Program-made: the position numbers and the translations under genes
Shown here: piece after piece, positions 1 to 10,987 of the stretch
How positions within the stretch are numbered: the first letter of the stretch is position 1
Layout: every line of letters begins with the position of its first letter
DNA from: Stercorarius parasiticus
Taxonomy: Eukaryota > Chordata > Aves > Charadriiformes > Stercorariidae
DNA: 64,000 nucleotides
Assembly: GCA_013396915.1 (NCBI GenBank)
Contig: VWZL01005203.1
Span: 62,001 to 126,000 of the forward strand
Direction: 5' to 3'
Notes under the pieces: generated by a model
Databases searched by the model: none
Seen by the model: the letters and a program-made list of their open reading frames with translations, nothing else
What the model was told of the DNA's origin: nothing

Positions 1-471
1 TTGGAACAGATCCAGCAGAGGGCCACGAGGATGATAAGAGGGCTGGAGCACCTCTGCTATGAGGACAGGCTGAGAGAGTTGGGGTTGTTCAGCCTGGAGA
101 AGAGAAGGATCCAAGATGACCTTGTAACAGCATTCCAGTAGCTAAAAGGGACCTTCCGGAGAGATGGGGAGGGACTCTTTATCAGGGAGTGTAGTGACAG
201 GACAAGGGGTAACAGTTTCAAACTGAAGGAGGGTACATTTACATTGCATATTAGGAAGAAATCCTTTACTCTGAGGGTGGTGAGACACTGGAACAGGTTG
301 CCCAGAGAAGTTGTGGATGCCCCATCCCTGGAAGTGTTCAAGGCCAGACTGGATGGGGCTTTGAGCAACCGGGTCTAGTGGGAGGTGTCCCTGCCCATGG
401 CAGGGGGGTTGGAACTAGATGATCTTTAAGGTCCCTTCCAACCCAAACCATTCTGTGATTCTATGATTCTG
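1..471 (+). mobile_element. CR1 LINE, 5'-truncated by window edge, 3' end intact
   Basis: The first ~130 bases encode the end of the CR1 ORF2 protein in an open stretch ([13 protein letters not shown], then a [21 protein letters not shown] motif). The CR1 3'UTR follows, with the characteristic block reading 'gatgatctttaaggtccctt' and a terminal ATTCTGTG/ATTCTATG octamer tail at about 450-471. Stop codons and small indels show it is dead. It sits in the IL1R2 intron just upstream of the exon at 680. CR1 inserts without clear target duplications, so the 5' limit lies off-window. Confidence 0.95.
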
Positions 472-679
472 TAAGATGTGAGCTCGATCCTATCTATCTG
501 TCTCCTCAAACACGGATTTCTGGTCTTGAAATTGGAATTTCTCTCTTTGCCAGTGGGTTTAATAATCAAATGAAAGATGTTGAGCAAAGTGGTGCGTTTC
601 TATTTCCAGTTCTGGGGCAATGCCCACAAGTTTCTCCTGCATTAGCACTGACTCTCTCTTTTCCTCTTTCTCCCTCCAG

Positions 680-745
680 AACAAGAAAAGAGAATTACCC
701 CAATAATTGTGTATCCAACACAAAAGACAACATCAGCTGCTCTCG
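680..745 (+). CDS. IL1R2: IL1R2 exon: linker into third Ig domain
   Basis: Internal coding exon of the decoy IL-1 receptor. A pyrimidine-rich acceptor (cctctttctccctccag) ends at 679 and a GTAAGG donor starts at 746. The first two bases complete the preceding codon; 21 full codons follow, and one base (g745) is left for the next exon. The peptide contains ITPIIVYP and TTSAAL, matching the conserved start of Ig domain 3 in IL-1 receptors (human IL1R2 has an IPVIISP segment at this point). The phase joins perfectly to the exon at 1996, restoring a glycine codon. Upstream exons (signal peptide, Ig domains 1 and 2) are outside the window. The other two frames are excluded: one has a stop and the other does not resemble the family. 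Confidence 0.9.
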
Positions 746-1995
746 GTAAGGGCCAATGTTATTTTTGGAAACATCTAGTCAGAGAAAAGGTAGAGCAGGT
801 CCTCTTGTGGTGTTATTTGTTGGTATAAATTGTTGTAGTACTTTTGATCTTGACTATATTAGCTGAGGGTCAGTGTTGGAGTAGTTTCTGCTTCTTACAG
901 TTTACAACTAGATGCTATCTTCCATGTAGGAGAAGCTGCAGAACTGCGGTAGATTTTAGCCACTAAGAAAGCAATGAAAGCTTGTTTGCACTATTAGATC
1001 AGCTGTCCAGAGTTCCCCCTTCACTAAGAACTTTGCTTTTTCAATATTTCCTCAAATGGGCATGGGTTATCTGGTGGCATTGAATGAGCCATCTATCTCT
1101 TTTGGGAGGAGACATTTTTTCATTGGTTTTTACTGTTTGAACTAGACAGTTGTTATTAGTTAGAAAGTACCTTGATAGGACCTCAATTTTTCTTTGAAGA
1201 TTATATTGTGACAAAAGTTCTGTTGCCTTTCCTCTTCCCAGAAAATGCCGGGTATGTTTTACACTAAGCTTTTTTAACTTGGGTGCTGTGCACACGGCTG
1301 TGTCCTATGATGTCTTAGTTTTCCCTGACACTTTTCTTTGCATCAGCATAGGACTACCAAGTCATTTTTTGGGGGTCTATCTAACTCTGTGGAATGTTTT
1401 ATATGCCTTTTATCACCATCTGCACAGATATTATAATAAAATTGCATTATTGAGCCCTGTGTTTTCCATATAATATAGATGCGCACCGGTCTGAAGGCTC
1501 TTTAGCTCTGAATTGAAATAACTACAGCAAAATTTCTGAATTTTTGCGCGATCGCTTTTATCTCTGGAGGTCCCACCTTGAGCTCAATGTCCTTGCCCAC
1601 AGCATCTCTGCGTGAAGCTACACTGCTGGGTAATGCAGTTGCTCCAGAGTGGTAAATCACACCCTGCCCTTTGGGCTGTGATACATCAGAAGGAGCAAGG
1701 CCACAGGAACACAGCTTTGCCTCCTGAGGAATGTGTCTAGTGCAAGAGTTGCTAACTGTTGCAATGGGAAAGCGATTTGGTTGGTAGCGGGAAGGACTGC
1801 CAGACTGGAGAGTCTTGCTGCCAAGGAGTAGGGGATCAAAAGCAATCTGGGGCTTAACCTCAGTTTTGACTGTAGTGGTGCTTGACGTGTGTGGGAACTT
1901 GATCTCCCACTGGAGGTGTTGGTTTTCACCAAGAGAAAAAGAGTAGTTCTCCATATGTATCCAAATGGGGTTTTTAATCTTTCTTTTACCAACAG

Positions 1996-2131
1996 GCTCC
2001 AAGATGACTCTCCCCTGCAAAGTGTTTGTTGGATTGAGCAGCCACTTCCATACGGATGTGGAATGGCTAGCAAATGACACCGCCGTCGATGTGGTTTACA
2101 AGCAAAGCAGAGTTACAGAGGGGGAACGACA
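1996..2131 (+). CDS. IL1R2: IL1R2 exon: first half of Ig domain 3
   Basis: Second visible IL1R2 coding exon, 136 bases, with acceptor tttcttttaccaacag ending at 1995 and donor GTAAGT at 2132. It starts with two bases completing a Gly codon and ends with two bases of a Gln codon. It encodes GSKMTLPCKVFVG, where the Cys is the first half of the Ig disulfide, then VEWLANDT, with the core Ig tryptophan and an N-x-T glycosylation sequon, then SRVTEGERQ. Human IL1R2 has the closely similar LTIPCKVFLG, WWTANDT and RVTEGPRQ at the same places. This is a much better fit than IL1R1 or IL1RL1, so the paralogue assignment is firm. The domain contributes to the ligand-binding ectodomain that captures IL-1 without signalling. 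Confidence 0.93.
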
Positions 2132-3540
2132 GTAAGTCTGGCTGAAAGTGTTTCCTTGTGCTTGTTGTTTTAACCTGCAGTGTGACAGGGGCTCGCAGTG
2201 CAGCTGAATGCCAGGTAACGACATGGGATATGGACAGATCTGAAGTGAAAGTGAGAGCTGAGAAAAAAACCCAGGCAGGCAAGCAAAAAAACCCCAAACC
2301 CAACCCAGGCAAGGTGAAATAAGTTCCTTATTTCTGGTTTTTGTTCATGGTATAGTGCAAATGACCCAACTTCAAGGCTTAAACTTGAAGCACATTTTCA
2401 TGGGCAGCTGAGCTGATATAAGAGCTGACTGCAGTGGGAAGCAAGGGGTCTTGATCCTTCCCAGTGCTTCTCTTATCTCTCTCCTTGCCAGCAAAACAGC
2501 AACATCCTCTCCCTGGCATTCATGAGGTTCTCTGAACACACTAAGACAGCAGAAAAATATCCATTTTTTTTGTTTTGTTTTAAAATACCATTGTTTTTCC
2601 CCTTAGGGTTGTTCTTTTCCACATTAGTGAGTTAAACTGACTCACAGAGACGCCCAGTGAGAGCTAGAGCTGGTGCCAGGGAAGCCCTGGGGGGGATGCT
2701 GGTGGGAAGGCAAAGCAGGATGTCCCACATTCTCTTGCCCTGATCCATTGTCTCTCCCCATCTTGTGGAGCCTTCTCTCAGCTGCCTCATAGCTGCATGC
2801 CTCAAGGCTTTTCCCACTAGGAAAGGAGGGAAGAGATCTGCTTTCTGCACTCATCACATGTCACCTGAGCAATGCTAACTCGCTGCGTGCAGGCACGCTG
2901 CTAGTGCTTTGCAAATGTGAGGTCAACCTACTGACTGGAATCTCTTCATTGAGGTCCAGGTTGGCATGTTTTATCTCTCATTTGATGAAGCTGAGAGTGT
3001 CCACAAAGATCATCACCCTCACGTGGGTCATGGTGGCTCCTGGACTCCGGGATGCCATTGCCTCAGTTATTAATGGTTAAACTGCTCACTCACCAGCTAG
3101 CACCTTGCCAAATCGCTCCTTAGATTTAGCATGGGGCAGGGAACATTCCCAACAGAGCCCGGGGGTTGTGGCATCCCTATTTTGAGGGAGAAGAGTATTT
3201 AACAGTTATGGATGTGAGCTGGTTTTGGCCATTTGTGGCCATCGGTGCCAGATAACAACTTGGCCGTGTTTAGTTTGTTGCAGAGCTGCAGCTAGAGGTA
3301 ACACGGTAACTCAGCTGTATGCCCAAGCCCTTATGTGTTTTCACATTCCCCACAGCATATTTGAGACCATTTATTTATAATGTTGTTTACACGGATAAGT
3401 GACAGTGCATTAAAGCTGTGTTCAGGAGCCATAAAATGTACTGTGGCTATAGTCTCTGCAGGCTTTAGAGTATAGCAGCACATGTACTTTCTTACTTGGG
3501 CTTTAAAAATTGTTTTTATTATTACTATCGCTATCAGATA

Positions 3541-3735
3541 GTGGTAACAGAGCACTGGAACAGGCTGCCCAGAGAGGCTGTGGAGTCTCCTTCTCTGGAG
3601 ACATTCCAAACCAGCCTGGACGCGTTCCTGTGCAACCTGCTCTAGGTGACCCTGCTCTGGCAGGGGGTTGGACTGGATGATCTCTGAAGGTCCCTTCCAA
3701 GCCCTAGCATTCTGTGATTCTGTGATTCTGTGATT
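3541..3735 (+). mobile_element. CR1 LINE 3' fragment in IL1R2 intron
   Basis: A strongly 5'-truncated CR1 of about 195 bases. It starts near 'agagcactggaacaggctgc', runs through the usual 'gttggactggatgatctctg' block and ends in three ATTCTGTG octamers. It lies in the intron between the IL1R2 exons at 1996 and 4624, in the same orientation as the gene. Confidence 0.93.
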
Positions 3736-4623
3736 ACTACTGTTATACATTATATAATTGCACGAGGACAGGGACCATGCCAGCTAGGGCTCACGTGCGA
3801 GACGCCCCAATTCTGCTGGAAGCCCTCAGAATGGCAGCAAGACAAAACGGGCCAAATGCCACTGGGAAAACAAATTCCTCGCAGAAATCTCTGGCAAAGC
3901 ACCCACTGCTGTGTTGCTGCCTTCCTGCGGTACAGTCCCAGGAGGAATGCACAGGGAACTCCATTGACGCAGCATATAGCAGGCTCATGATCAGATCATT
4001 AAAGAGCAGCTGGACAACTGCTGCAGCAATGACTAAAAGATATCAAGAGGCAATGTTTGACTGCAGTTAGAAAACCACTTTTAAATAGTTGGACTGATGA
4101 AACAATCAGGTTGAAGGAAGCTGGAAACTTCCTAGGCAGTTTCTTGTATTGAGCTCTTGGCTTTGGGCGTGTGATAGACAGGAATGGTGGCTCAGTTTGC
4201 CGAGTGAGCATTTGCAGGGTTATGTTCTCCATATGTCCTCTTCCAGCTGATAGTAAGAATTAATCTCAGAAATGAATAGATGGTCAGAGAGAAGGAATTC
4301 GGTCCTTCCACAACCCTGTGTAGGCAGCTCAAAGAATTCTGCTTGCCTGCCTTCCTTCCTTTTTCTTTATTTTTGCAAGACAAATCCAGATCTTTTTTTC
4401 CTGGAACATTCAACAAGTGCAGGATGGGTACTGACTTCTGAGACTCAAATAGCTGGCACAACTGGGCTGGAAGACGCAATGTCCTCTAATGCTGAGGGGC
4501 TAAGTCAGAAATTAGCAAGTACCCAATGTATTTTCTTGCAATGTGCTGTTAGAATGAACACATCAAATACAGAAAAGCCGGTTTATAGAAGGATTTAGCA
4601 TTAAATTTTTCTTTTTCTTCCAG

Positions 4624-4769
4624 AGAAATCGTAGAAAATGGTGAAAACTTCATTGAAGTGCCACTAATTTTTGATTCTGTCGAAGAAGTGGATTTTTACA
4701 CAGACTTCACATGTCTGGCCCAGAACAGATATGGCTACCAAGTACTGCCAACAAGGGTCAAGCAGGAAG
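4624..4769 (+). CDS. IL1R2: IL1R2 exon: second half of Ig domain 3
   Basis: Third visible IL1R2 exon, 146 bases, with acceptor tttttctttttcttccag ending at 4623 and donor GTAACT at 4770. Its first base completes the Gln codon begun in the exon at 1996. It encodes EIVENGENFIEVPLIFD, almost the same as the mammalian IL1R2 motif with ENYIEVPLIFD. Then comes DFTCLAQN, with the second Ig-domain cysteine in the usual F/Y-x-C context, and the membrane-proximal end of the domain (LPTRVKQE). The last base (g4769) starts an Ala codon finished in the terminal exon. There are no frameshifts or stops. The Ig domain 3 disulfide pair is therefore complete across this exon and the one at 1996. Confidence 0.93.
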
Positions 4770-6051
4770 GTAACTAGTTTGAATGCTTATTTGGGATAAG
4801 TTTTGTCATTATTCTAATGCTAAATTATCATCCAAGCCTTTTATACTGTCAGAGCTAGCATTGGGATGAATTATTGCCTGGGGGAAAAGTGGTTGCCTCT
4901 TTCACCTGTAGACTTCAGAATAGCCTGTTCACAAAATACACTTTCTGTGGGTCATTTTCTGCAGGGATAAAGATCTGTGCTCGCATACCTGTTCATTGGA
5001 CAGGGCTCCAATTTAGATACACTTTGTAAAATGATGGCTCCAGTGAGGCTACTGGCAAATTCCCACTGGGTGCAGCAGGGCCAGATCTCCTCCAGTTCCT
5101 CAACAAGTAGTTGACAAAAAAAAAAAAAGACAATAGCAGAATAAAGATCAGAGTGTTCCTTCTCCTCGTGTACAGACTGCCGCCAAAATAACAAGAGGTG
5201 TAAATTATGATGGGTGTTGTTATTTTGGCTCCTAGTGATGGGAAGAGAAAGCCTAAGCTCAGTGCAATTAATGTTGCAGTGTGATAGACCATTGGCCAAG
5301 AACCAGCTGTAAAAACAATGTGAAGCAATCCTAATTGTTTCTTTGCATGACACTGATGAATCACCAAAGCTTGCTCACACTGTGTTAGAAAGGCACATGA
5401 GCATTTACAGTCTTCGTTATGAGTTATACCTCGTGACTCACTATTCAGCATCCTATGATGAGGGATTTGTACTTGCTTTGCTAGATGATGTGCTGCCCTT
5501 GTCTTCCATGGCTACACAGGTATTACTACACAGGAGGCAATCCGTGAAGCACTATAGGCTGGAATAATACCAAATGGTCCGGATGGACACTGGTCTTGGA
5601 CATTAGCTGTATTTTGGGAAAAAGATGAGTCTTGGCTTGATCATTAGTGATTTATAGGAGAAAATATGAGCAAATATTCACAGAGCTTGAGGATGGACTA
5701 GCTGTTAATGTACTCCCTCTCCACACAGTGCTGTTATTTCCTGCTTGGAGTGTGTCTGCTTCCACCAAATTAAGATAGAAAGCACATAGCTGCCCTGACC
5801 AGGGGTTGGGAAGAGTCATGTGTGATTCTCACCCTCTATTGTTTTCCAATTCTACCTCCCATCTTCATACACCCATTTCCCAGAGCGCTCAATCAGTAGG
5901 CCTCTTCCTTTCACAGGTGATCAGCCCTGCTGGAAGGTTAACTCGCAGACATCCTTTTTATTGTGATTTCTCCTCTTCCTCCTTGAACTTAGAGAACTAT
6001 GTTCCTGGGAGGGTTTTTTTTTGAAAATATTTCATTTCTTTACTTTTCCAG

Positions 6052-6179
6052 CTGTCGGCTTGTCCTGGTACATTGCAATGATTCCCATCGCATTGGCTGG
6101 CGTGATCCTGGGGGGGATATGCATACACAAGTGCTGGAAGTGGAGAGCCGATAAAGGATACGCAATACCAAAGGTTTAA
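6052..6179 (+). CDS. IL1R2: IL1R2 terminal exon: transmembrane helix and short tail
   Basis: Last coding exon of IL1R2, with acceptor tttctttacttttccag ending at 6051 and stop TAA at 6177-6179. It encodes about five juxtamembrane residues, then a hydrophobic helix of about 22 residues (WYIAMIPIALAGVILGG within it), then a basic stop-transfer tail of 17 residues beginning HKCWKWR. No TIR domain follows. That absence defines IL1R2 as a decoy: it binds IL-1 and recruits the accessory protein but cannot signal. Mammalian IL1R2 has a tail of roughly 29 residues, so this tail is shorter and its end is not conserved. The motif order LAGVILGGICIHK parallels human LAFLVLGGIWMHR. Confidence 0.92.
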
Positions 6180-7300
6180 AATCTGCTTTATTCTCCAACC
6201 GCCAACAGAACAAAAAATCATCCTGGCTATCTTTCACGAGAGACACAGAGAGACAGTTCGGACCAGACATGCTGCTTTCCCAACAGATGGATGTATATCA
6301 GCTATTTTCCTCTTCTCCAAGTCTTCCATGATCTGACGAAGTTATAAATACATGTTTGCGTTTTTATGCTGCCTAGATGCAGGAAACCTGCTTCTGTTAG
6401 TTTGCAGCTAGGGTGCAATATGGAGAATTTTGGAACACAGAATGCCAGGAGTGTGCCCTGGATATGGGAAGAGTAGGGAAAGGGAGGTGCTCTCACCCTT
6501 TCTAATGCCAATAGTCTTATTGTTTAAAAAAAAAGGAAACAAAAACCCTAATATCTAAAAAAAAAAGCTAAGAAAGCTTGCTACAGAAGGACTATTCCAC
6601 ACCAGAGGGAAAAGGCAGTTTTCTTATACATCCAGACTCATTTTATCTTACTTCAGTCTAAAAAGAGTCATTTTTTTCATTTTCCAGAGCCAAATACAAT
6701 TGTCATGGCAACTGTATATCGACGAACTTTTCCACAGAAAATCTAAATTTTTTCACCATTTGGATTGCTCTTTGCTTAAACAGACTGTCTCAGAATATCC
6801 CTCCCCCAGAAATAACTGCATCAACGTAACAGATAATTGTACATTGGAGAATTCAGTTCTGTTTTATCTACCAATATCTCATAGCTAGAGATTCATAGGC
6901 AGCTGTAACGTTGTTATCTTTGCCAAGAAAAGAATTTGGAGGGATTATTTAGTGTTTTGAGAATCATTTGACTAATACAACATTTTATTCCTGGAAGTGA
7001 TTTGACAGATTACCAGTAACAATGTACCGTCTTGCCCTTCTGTGCCTCTAACTCTTTCATGACTGGCCTGATTCTCCTCTCTGATATGAGTATGAAAGAT
7101 AAAAGTCTGGCTTAGATTCCCATAAACTATGAGTCTGCACCAGTGTAAGGCTGGTACGGCTTCAGGAACCTTGTGTCCTTTAAAGTGAAGTATGCAAATC
7201 GATTACTCATGATGCAAAACGCCGCCTGTTAGGTTAATCGAACTGGATTCCGGTCTTGACATAAATCAGAAGGGAGCAATAAATAATTAGTGATCATGTT
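6180..7300 (+). other. IL1R2: IL1R2 3' untranslated region (inferred)
   Basis: About 1.1 kb of AT-rich, non-coding sequence follows the IL1R2 stop. It contains scattered ATTTA pentamers and A- or T-runs. The best end is the AATAAA at 7278-7283, followed within 15-30 bases by a GT-rich stretch (tgttgtgttttg), the usual cleavage context. The extent is inferred from sequence alone, and later signals could be used as well. Confidence 0.55.
7278..7283 (+). terminator. Polyadenylation signal AATAAA, probably IL1R2
   Basis: A canonical hexamer on the sense strand 1.1 kb after the IL1R2 stop, with a downstream GT-rich element at about 7297-7310. It is the first canonical AATAAA I noticed after the stop codon. 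Confidence 0.55.
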
Positions 7301-8548
7301 GTGTTTTGAGGATCGGAATGAGTAAAATTACTTGGTTGCGTCCTCTTCCAAGAGATGACACTTACGATAGCTGAGAAATAGTTCCATCATATATAATGTG
7401 TATTATCTTCATTTGTATGGGAGGGGAAGAGACACAGCCTTAAGGTCTAGACTGTTACAGACCCACAACTGACATCTCTCTCAGGCACCAAAGATAAAGC
7501 TTTTTTTTTCAGGTAAGTCATCCCAGAGGTTTTTCAAACTTTGTAGGAAAAAAAAAATCAGGAAAAATGTTGGCTCCAAAGAAGCAAATTATAAAGTAAG
7601 AATGTTAGAACTGTGTGTGGTCCCACAAACTAGGGAAATGAATGACTTGCATCTGTCTGGGAGAGGCCCTAATCTAATTCCTTTCCACCACCACTTATAG
7701 CTGGTTCTGAGTTTAGCCCAGTAAGTATCTGGAAGGATTTTAACGAGTAGGATGTGGCTTGAATTAAGAAACTCTTCAATATAATAGCAAGGACCTTCAC
7801 ATCTTATGATATTTAAGCCCAAGTCTCCCTTTAAATAGTCTAAGTGTTTGCTGTGAAGATACAGGCACAGAGATTAGATTTCTAACACAGTCTGAGTCAA
7901 TGGCAATCAAAGACGACCACAGACCTTCCTGCTTCCAAGTGCAGAATATTAAGGATAATGATGAAGAACACATATATTTTATGGGCAGATGGGAAAAAGG
8001 TGGCTGCAAGTGTGGAAAACAGTCAATTCAATTGGATGTCTGTTCTTTGAAGAAAGAAAACTGTAAATGAACTGATCATTGCTGGAAGGAACATGAAATA
8101 TATTTTAGATACATCAGGAATGCTCATTTTTATCAAGCAATTACTAGTCTGTAACTAGAGAACAAATTAGGTTTGCCAATAAGTGTAACCTTTCAAAATG
8201 TGATTTATTCTTCCTGTCCATCTGTATCCTCCAAAAGTACTGTGATAACACATCAGGCTCTAGGTGCAGGGTTGGATTTCACTAAGCAGTGGAAGAGAAG
8301 TAGAACCTTTAGTATATGGAGTATTGGTGCCATAAAACAGTTAAATACCTCAGATCCTCCTCCAAAGTAGAGAAGGAGAAAGAAATGTGAATGTGAGATA
8401 AAAATTAGGATACAGAGAACAGATGTTACATACTCAGTGGTGTCTGGAATACAAAGGAAATGTAAAGAAACAAAGGTTTATCTTTTATGAAGTGATATCT
8501 GCTTCTCTGACTGCTGGTATAGTAATATTCTGAAGGCTGTTGTAATAG

Positions 8549-8634
8549 GTAGACTTGTTCAAGTGAACTAGAACAGCGTAAATGTTTTGCGGGTAGACTT
8601 GAACAAGTGATCTACATAATGTAAATATTTTATA
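8549..8634. repeat. Two-copy imperfect 43-base tandem repeat
   Basis: Two units both begin GGTAGACTTG (8549 and 8592), and each continues with an AAGTGA block and a GTAAAT-TTTT end. In addition, acttgttcaagt (8553-8564) and acttgaacaagt (8597-8608) are exact reverse complements, so the pair could also form a hairpin with a 32-base loop. Confidence 0.7.
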
Positions 8635-10971
8635 TCGATTTCTATTGTTATAAATAAGGGCAACGTGGTCTATATTGTTTTTGAAAATGTTATGTGAAAG
8701 ATGGAAAAAAAATAAAAACCAAACCAAAGTGCTGGTGTGTGAGTTGGGTGGGAAAGATGTGAGATGGCTCTTTGGGGGTGGCCGCTCTTTCCTGGAGAGG
8801 TGTGATTTCTCCAGCGCTCTGCTGCAGAGGGGCTGGTCCCCTGGGGGTGCAGTGACCCCCCACTCTGTCTTCAGCTGCTGTGCCTTTTCACACCCAAGGG
8901 AGGCCAAACCCTGATGGGCCAAGCTCCTTTCCCGACTGCCACCACGTTCATGGCTGTCCTTGCGCTGCAGTCTCCCGAGCGTTTGGGCTCACTCTGGGCA
9001 GGTGGTATGGGGTGGTCTTTCTCTGGCTACCAGCTGTTGAAGTATTGTGTCGCCCCACTGAATTCTGTGCCAGGATGTCTGGAAATGCCGGCTAACACAG
9101 ATTGTCACTGTGGGGATGTCAATTTAGCATGTGCTCTCCAGGTGGGGACATTTGTCTTATTCAGTTTCCCAAAGGCAAAATTTTTGTCTCCTCCTTTTTC
9201 CAGTCAAAATTAGAGAACTCCAGTTGTCACTGTATTGTAGGTAGGTCCATCCTGCAAAGTTCAGAGTCATTAGCCTCAGTGTACTTTGAGGAGAAAATGT
9301 CCTGAATCTCAAGGCAAATTGAGACTGAGGACTGACTTGTACTGGTTTATTATTCGACGTGAAAAGAAATGCAGTATCAGGGAATGCCACTTCATGTCAA
9401 GGATTCAGGGCTCTGCACCAGAATATTTCTCTTCAGAAAAATTAATGATGTAAGGAGGACAAGACCACCTCGTTCCTGGGACTGTGTGGGTTTATAGCAT
9501 TTGCCAGAGAGCTCAGCCATCTGCAGCAACTTCAAAGGCACACCTACAGGGGGGAAGAGGCTGGTGTCTTGAGTTAGCATCCGGGGGCAGAGGCTGCTCC
9601 TGCAGCAGTAGTTCTTTTCAGGAAATATGAGTTCAGTTAACAATTATTTTCTTGTTTTGCTCAGCATATGTGATCTTGATGTCAGCTTTCCATCTGAATA
9701 GGCAGCATAACTGATATTTGACCAGAGTAGAACCTAAAAGAAAGTAAACATGTAATTTGGAGAGGACCAGATAATTAGACCTGCTGGTTCCCAAGTGAAA
9801 CCCTTAAATAAACGTGGGAGCAAATGGAAGTAAGGATTGGATCTTACAGAGAGCTGATCTTGGCAGATCAAGATAAGAAGGTTACATTTTGTTTTATTCT
9901 AGTAGCTGGAGGGTGGAAGTTATGCATGCAGGAGGAAAACAAACATGAGGTACCATTGCCAGGAATAATGCTTTAAATATGAGAATAGCTGATGAAAGCG
10001 TTTGACAATTATTCTGACTCAAGTCTGCAAAGCAAGAGGCCCAGGAGAGCAAAACAAAGAAAGGAATAGATCTTATGTTTTGGAGCCGAGAACTCCCTGT
10101 CCACTCATAATCTTGGAGCTGCTAAAGATAGCCTCGGGTGGGGTGCCTCTCATCCAGCCTTCGACCAGCCAAAAGGAATACCGCTGGTCTAAGCCAACCG
10201 TTGATGTTTCCTCTCCACTCAGTGGAGAAAGAGTTATCTCCAGTGCCTAAAATAGATGGGTTGAATTGCCCTCTGGAAGTGCCTGTCTTTTTCCGCCAGT
10301 TTAAGACAAAGTGAGACGAAGCCACCTTGGATTACAGGAACGATTGGTTGTGGACCACTGTATTTCAGGTTATCAGAGAGATTATAGGAAAAAAATGGAC
10401 TTAAGCCCTTTCACATAGTCAATGCTGCTGGGCTTTCTTGGAGAATGACTTTAATTCTGGCAGCTCCCCATGCAGAGCAAGGACACAGGCTCATGCTAAA
10501 TGAAAATACTGTAAGAGGTTGTGAGGCAGGCACAAAGGCACGGATTATGCCTGCATAAAGGAATCCAACACAAGAGGCAAGTTGAAAATATCTGTCCAAG
10601 GAAACCTTGGTGAAAAGTTTGTGGCTTACGGATCATGTGGTCATGAAGTGCCAGAGCTGTTACAGGAAGAAAGAGCTCTGTGTGTGTGTGCGGCTGAAGT
10701 CCACAGGGTCTCCCTGGGACCATGAGGAGCTCTGCTGTGCCGCTGCAGGCAAGCGGGGGGCCCTCGAGCATGCAGGGAGCAGCGGGGGCTGCCAGCCCTC
10801 CCACAGCCCTCAGCCAGCTCAGCTCCCACCGCAGCCAGCGCCTGCCTGCTCCGAGCAGGCACTGCTGGGCAACAGCGGCAGACCGGAAAAAATATTGTTA
10901 TGTGCAAATGAAATATCATAAAACTAGTGTGCTGCCAGTGGGCAAACGCAGGCTGTCGATAAGAAAACCAC

Positions 10972-10987
10972 TATATATATATATATA
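10972..10987. repeat. (TA)n microsatellite
   Basis: Eight uninterrupted TA dinucleotides after 'aagaaaaccac'. Confidence 0.9.

Noticed and set aside
4272..5567. Frames of 74-152 codons around the IL1R2 exon at 4624
   Set aside because: They lie in intron sequence or in a different frame or strand from the exon, and resemble nothing.
8711..8716. AATAAA as the main IL1R2 polyadenylation signal
   Set aside because: It lies in an A-run, 2.5 kb after the stop; the earlier AATAAA at 7278 has a better downstream GT-rich context. Use as a distal site is not excluded.
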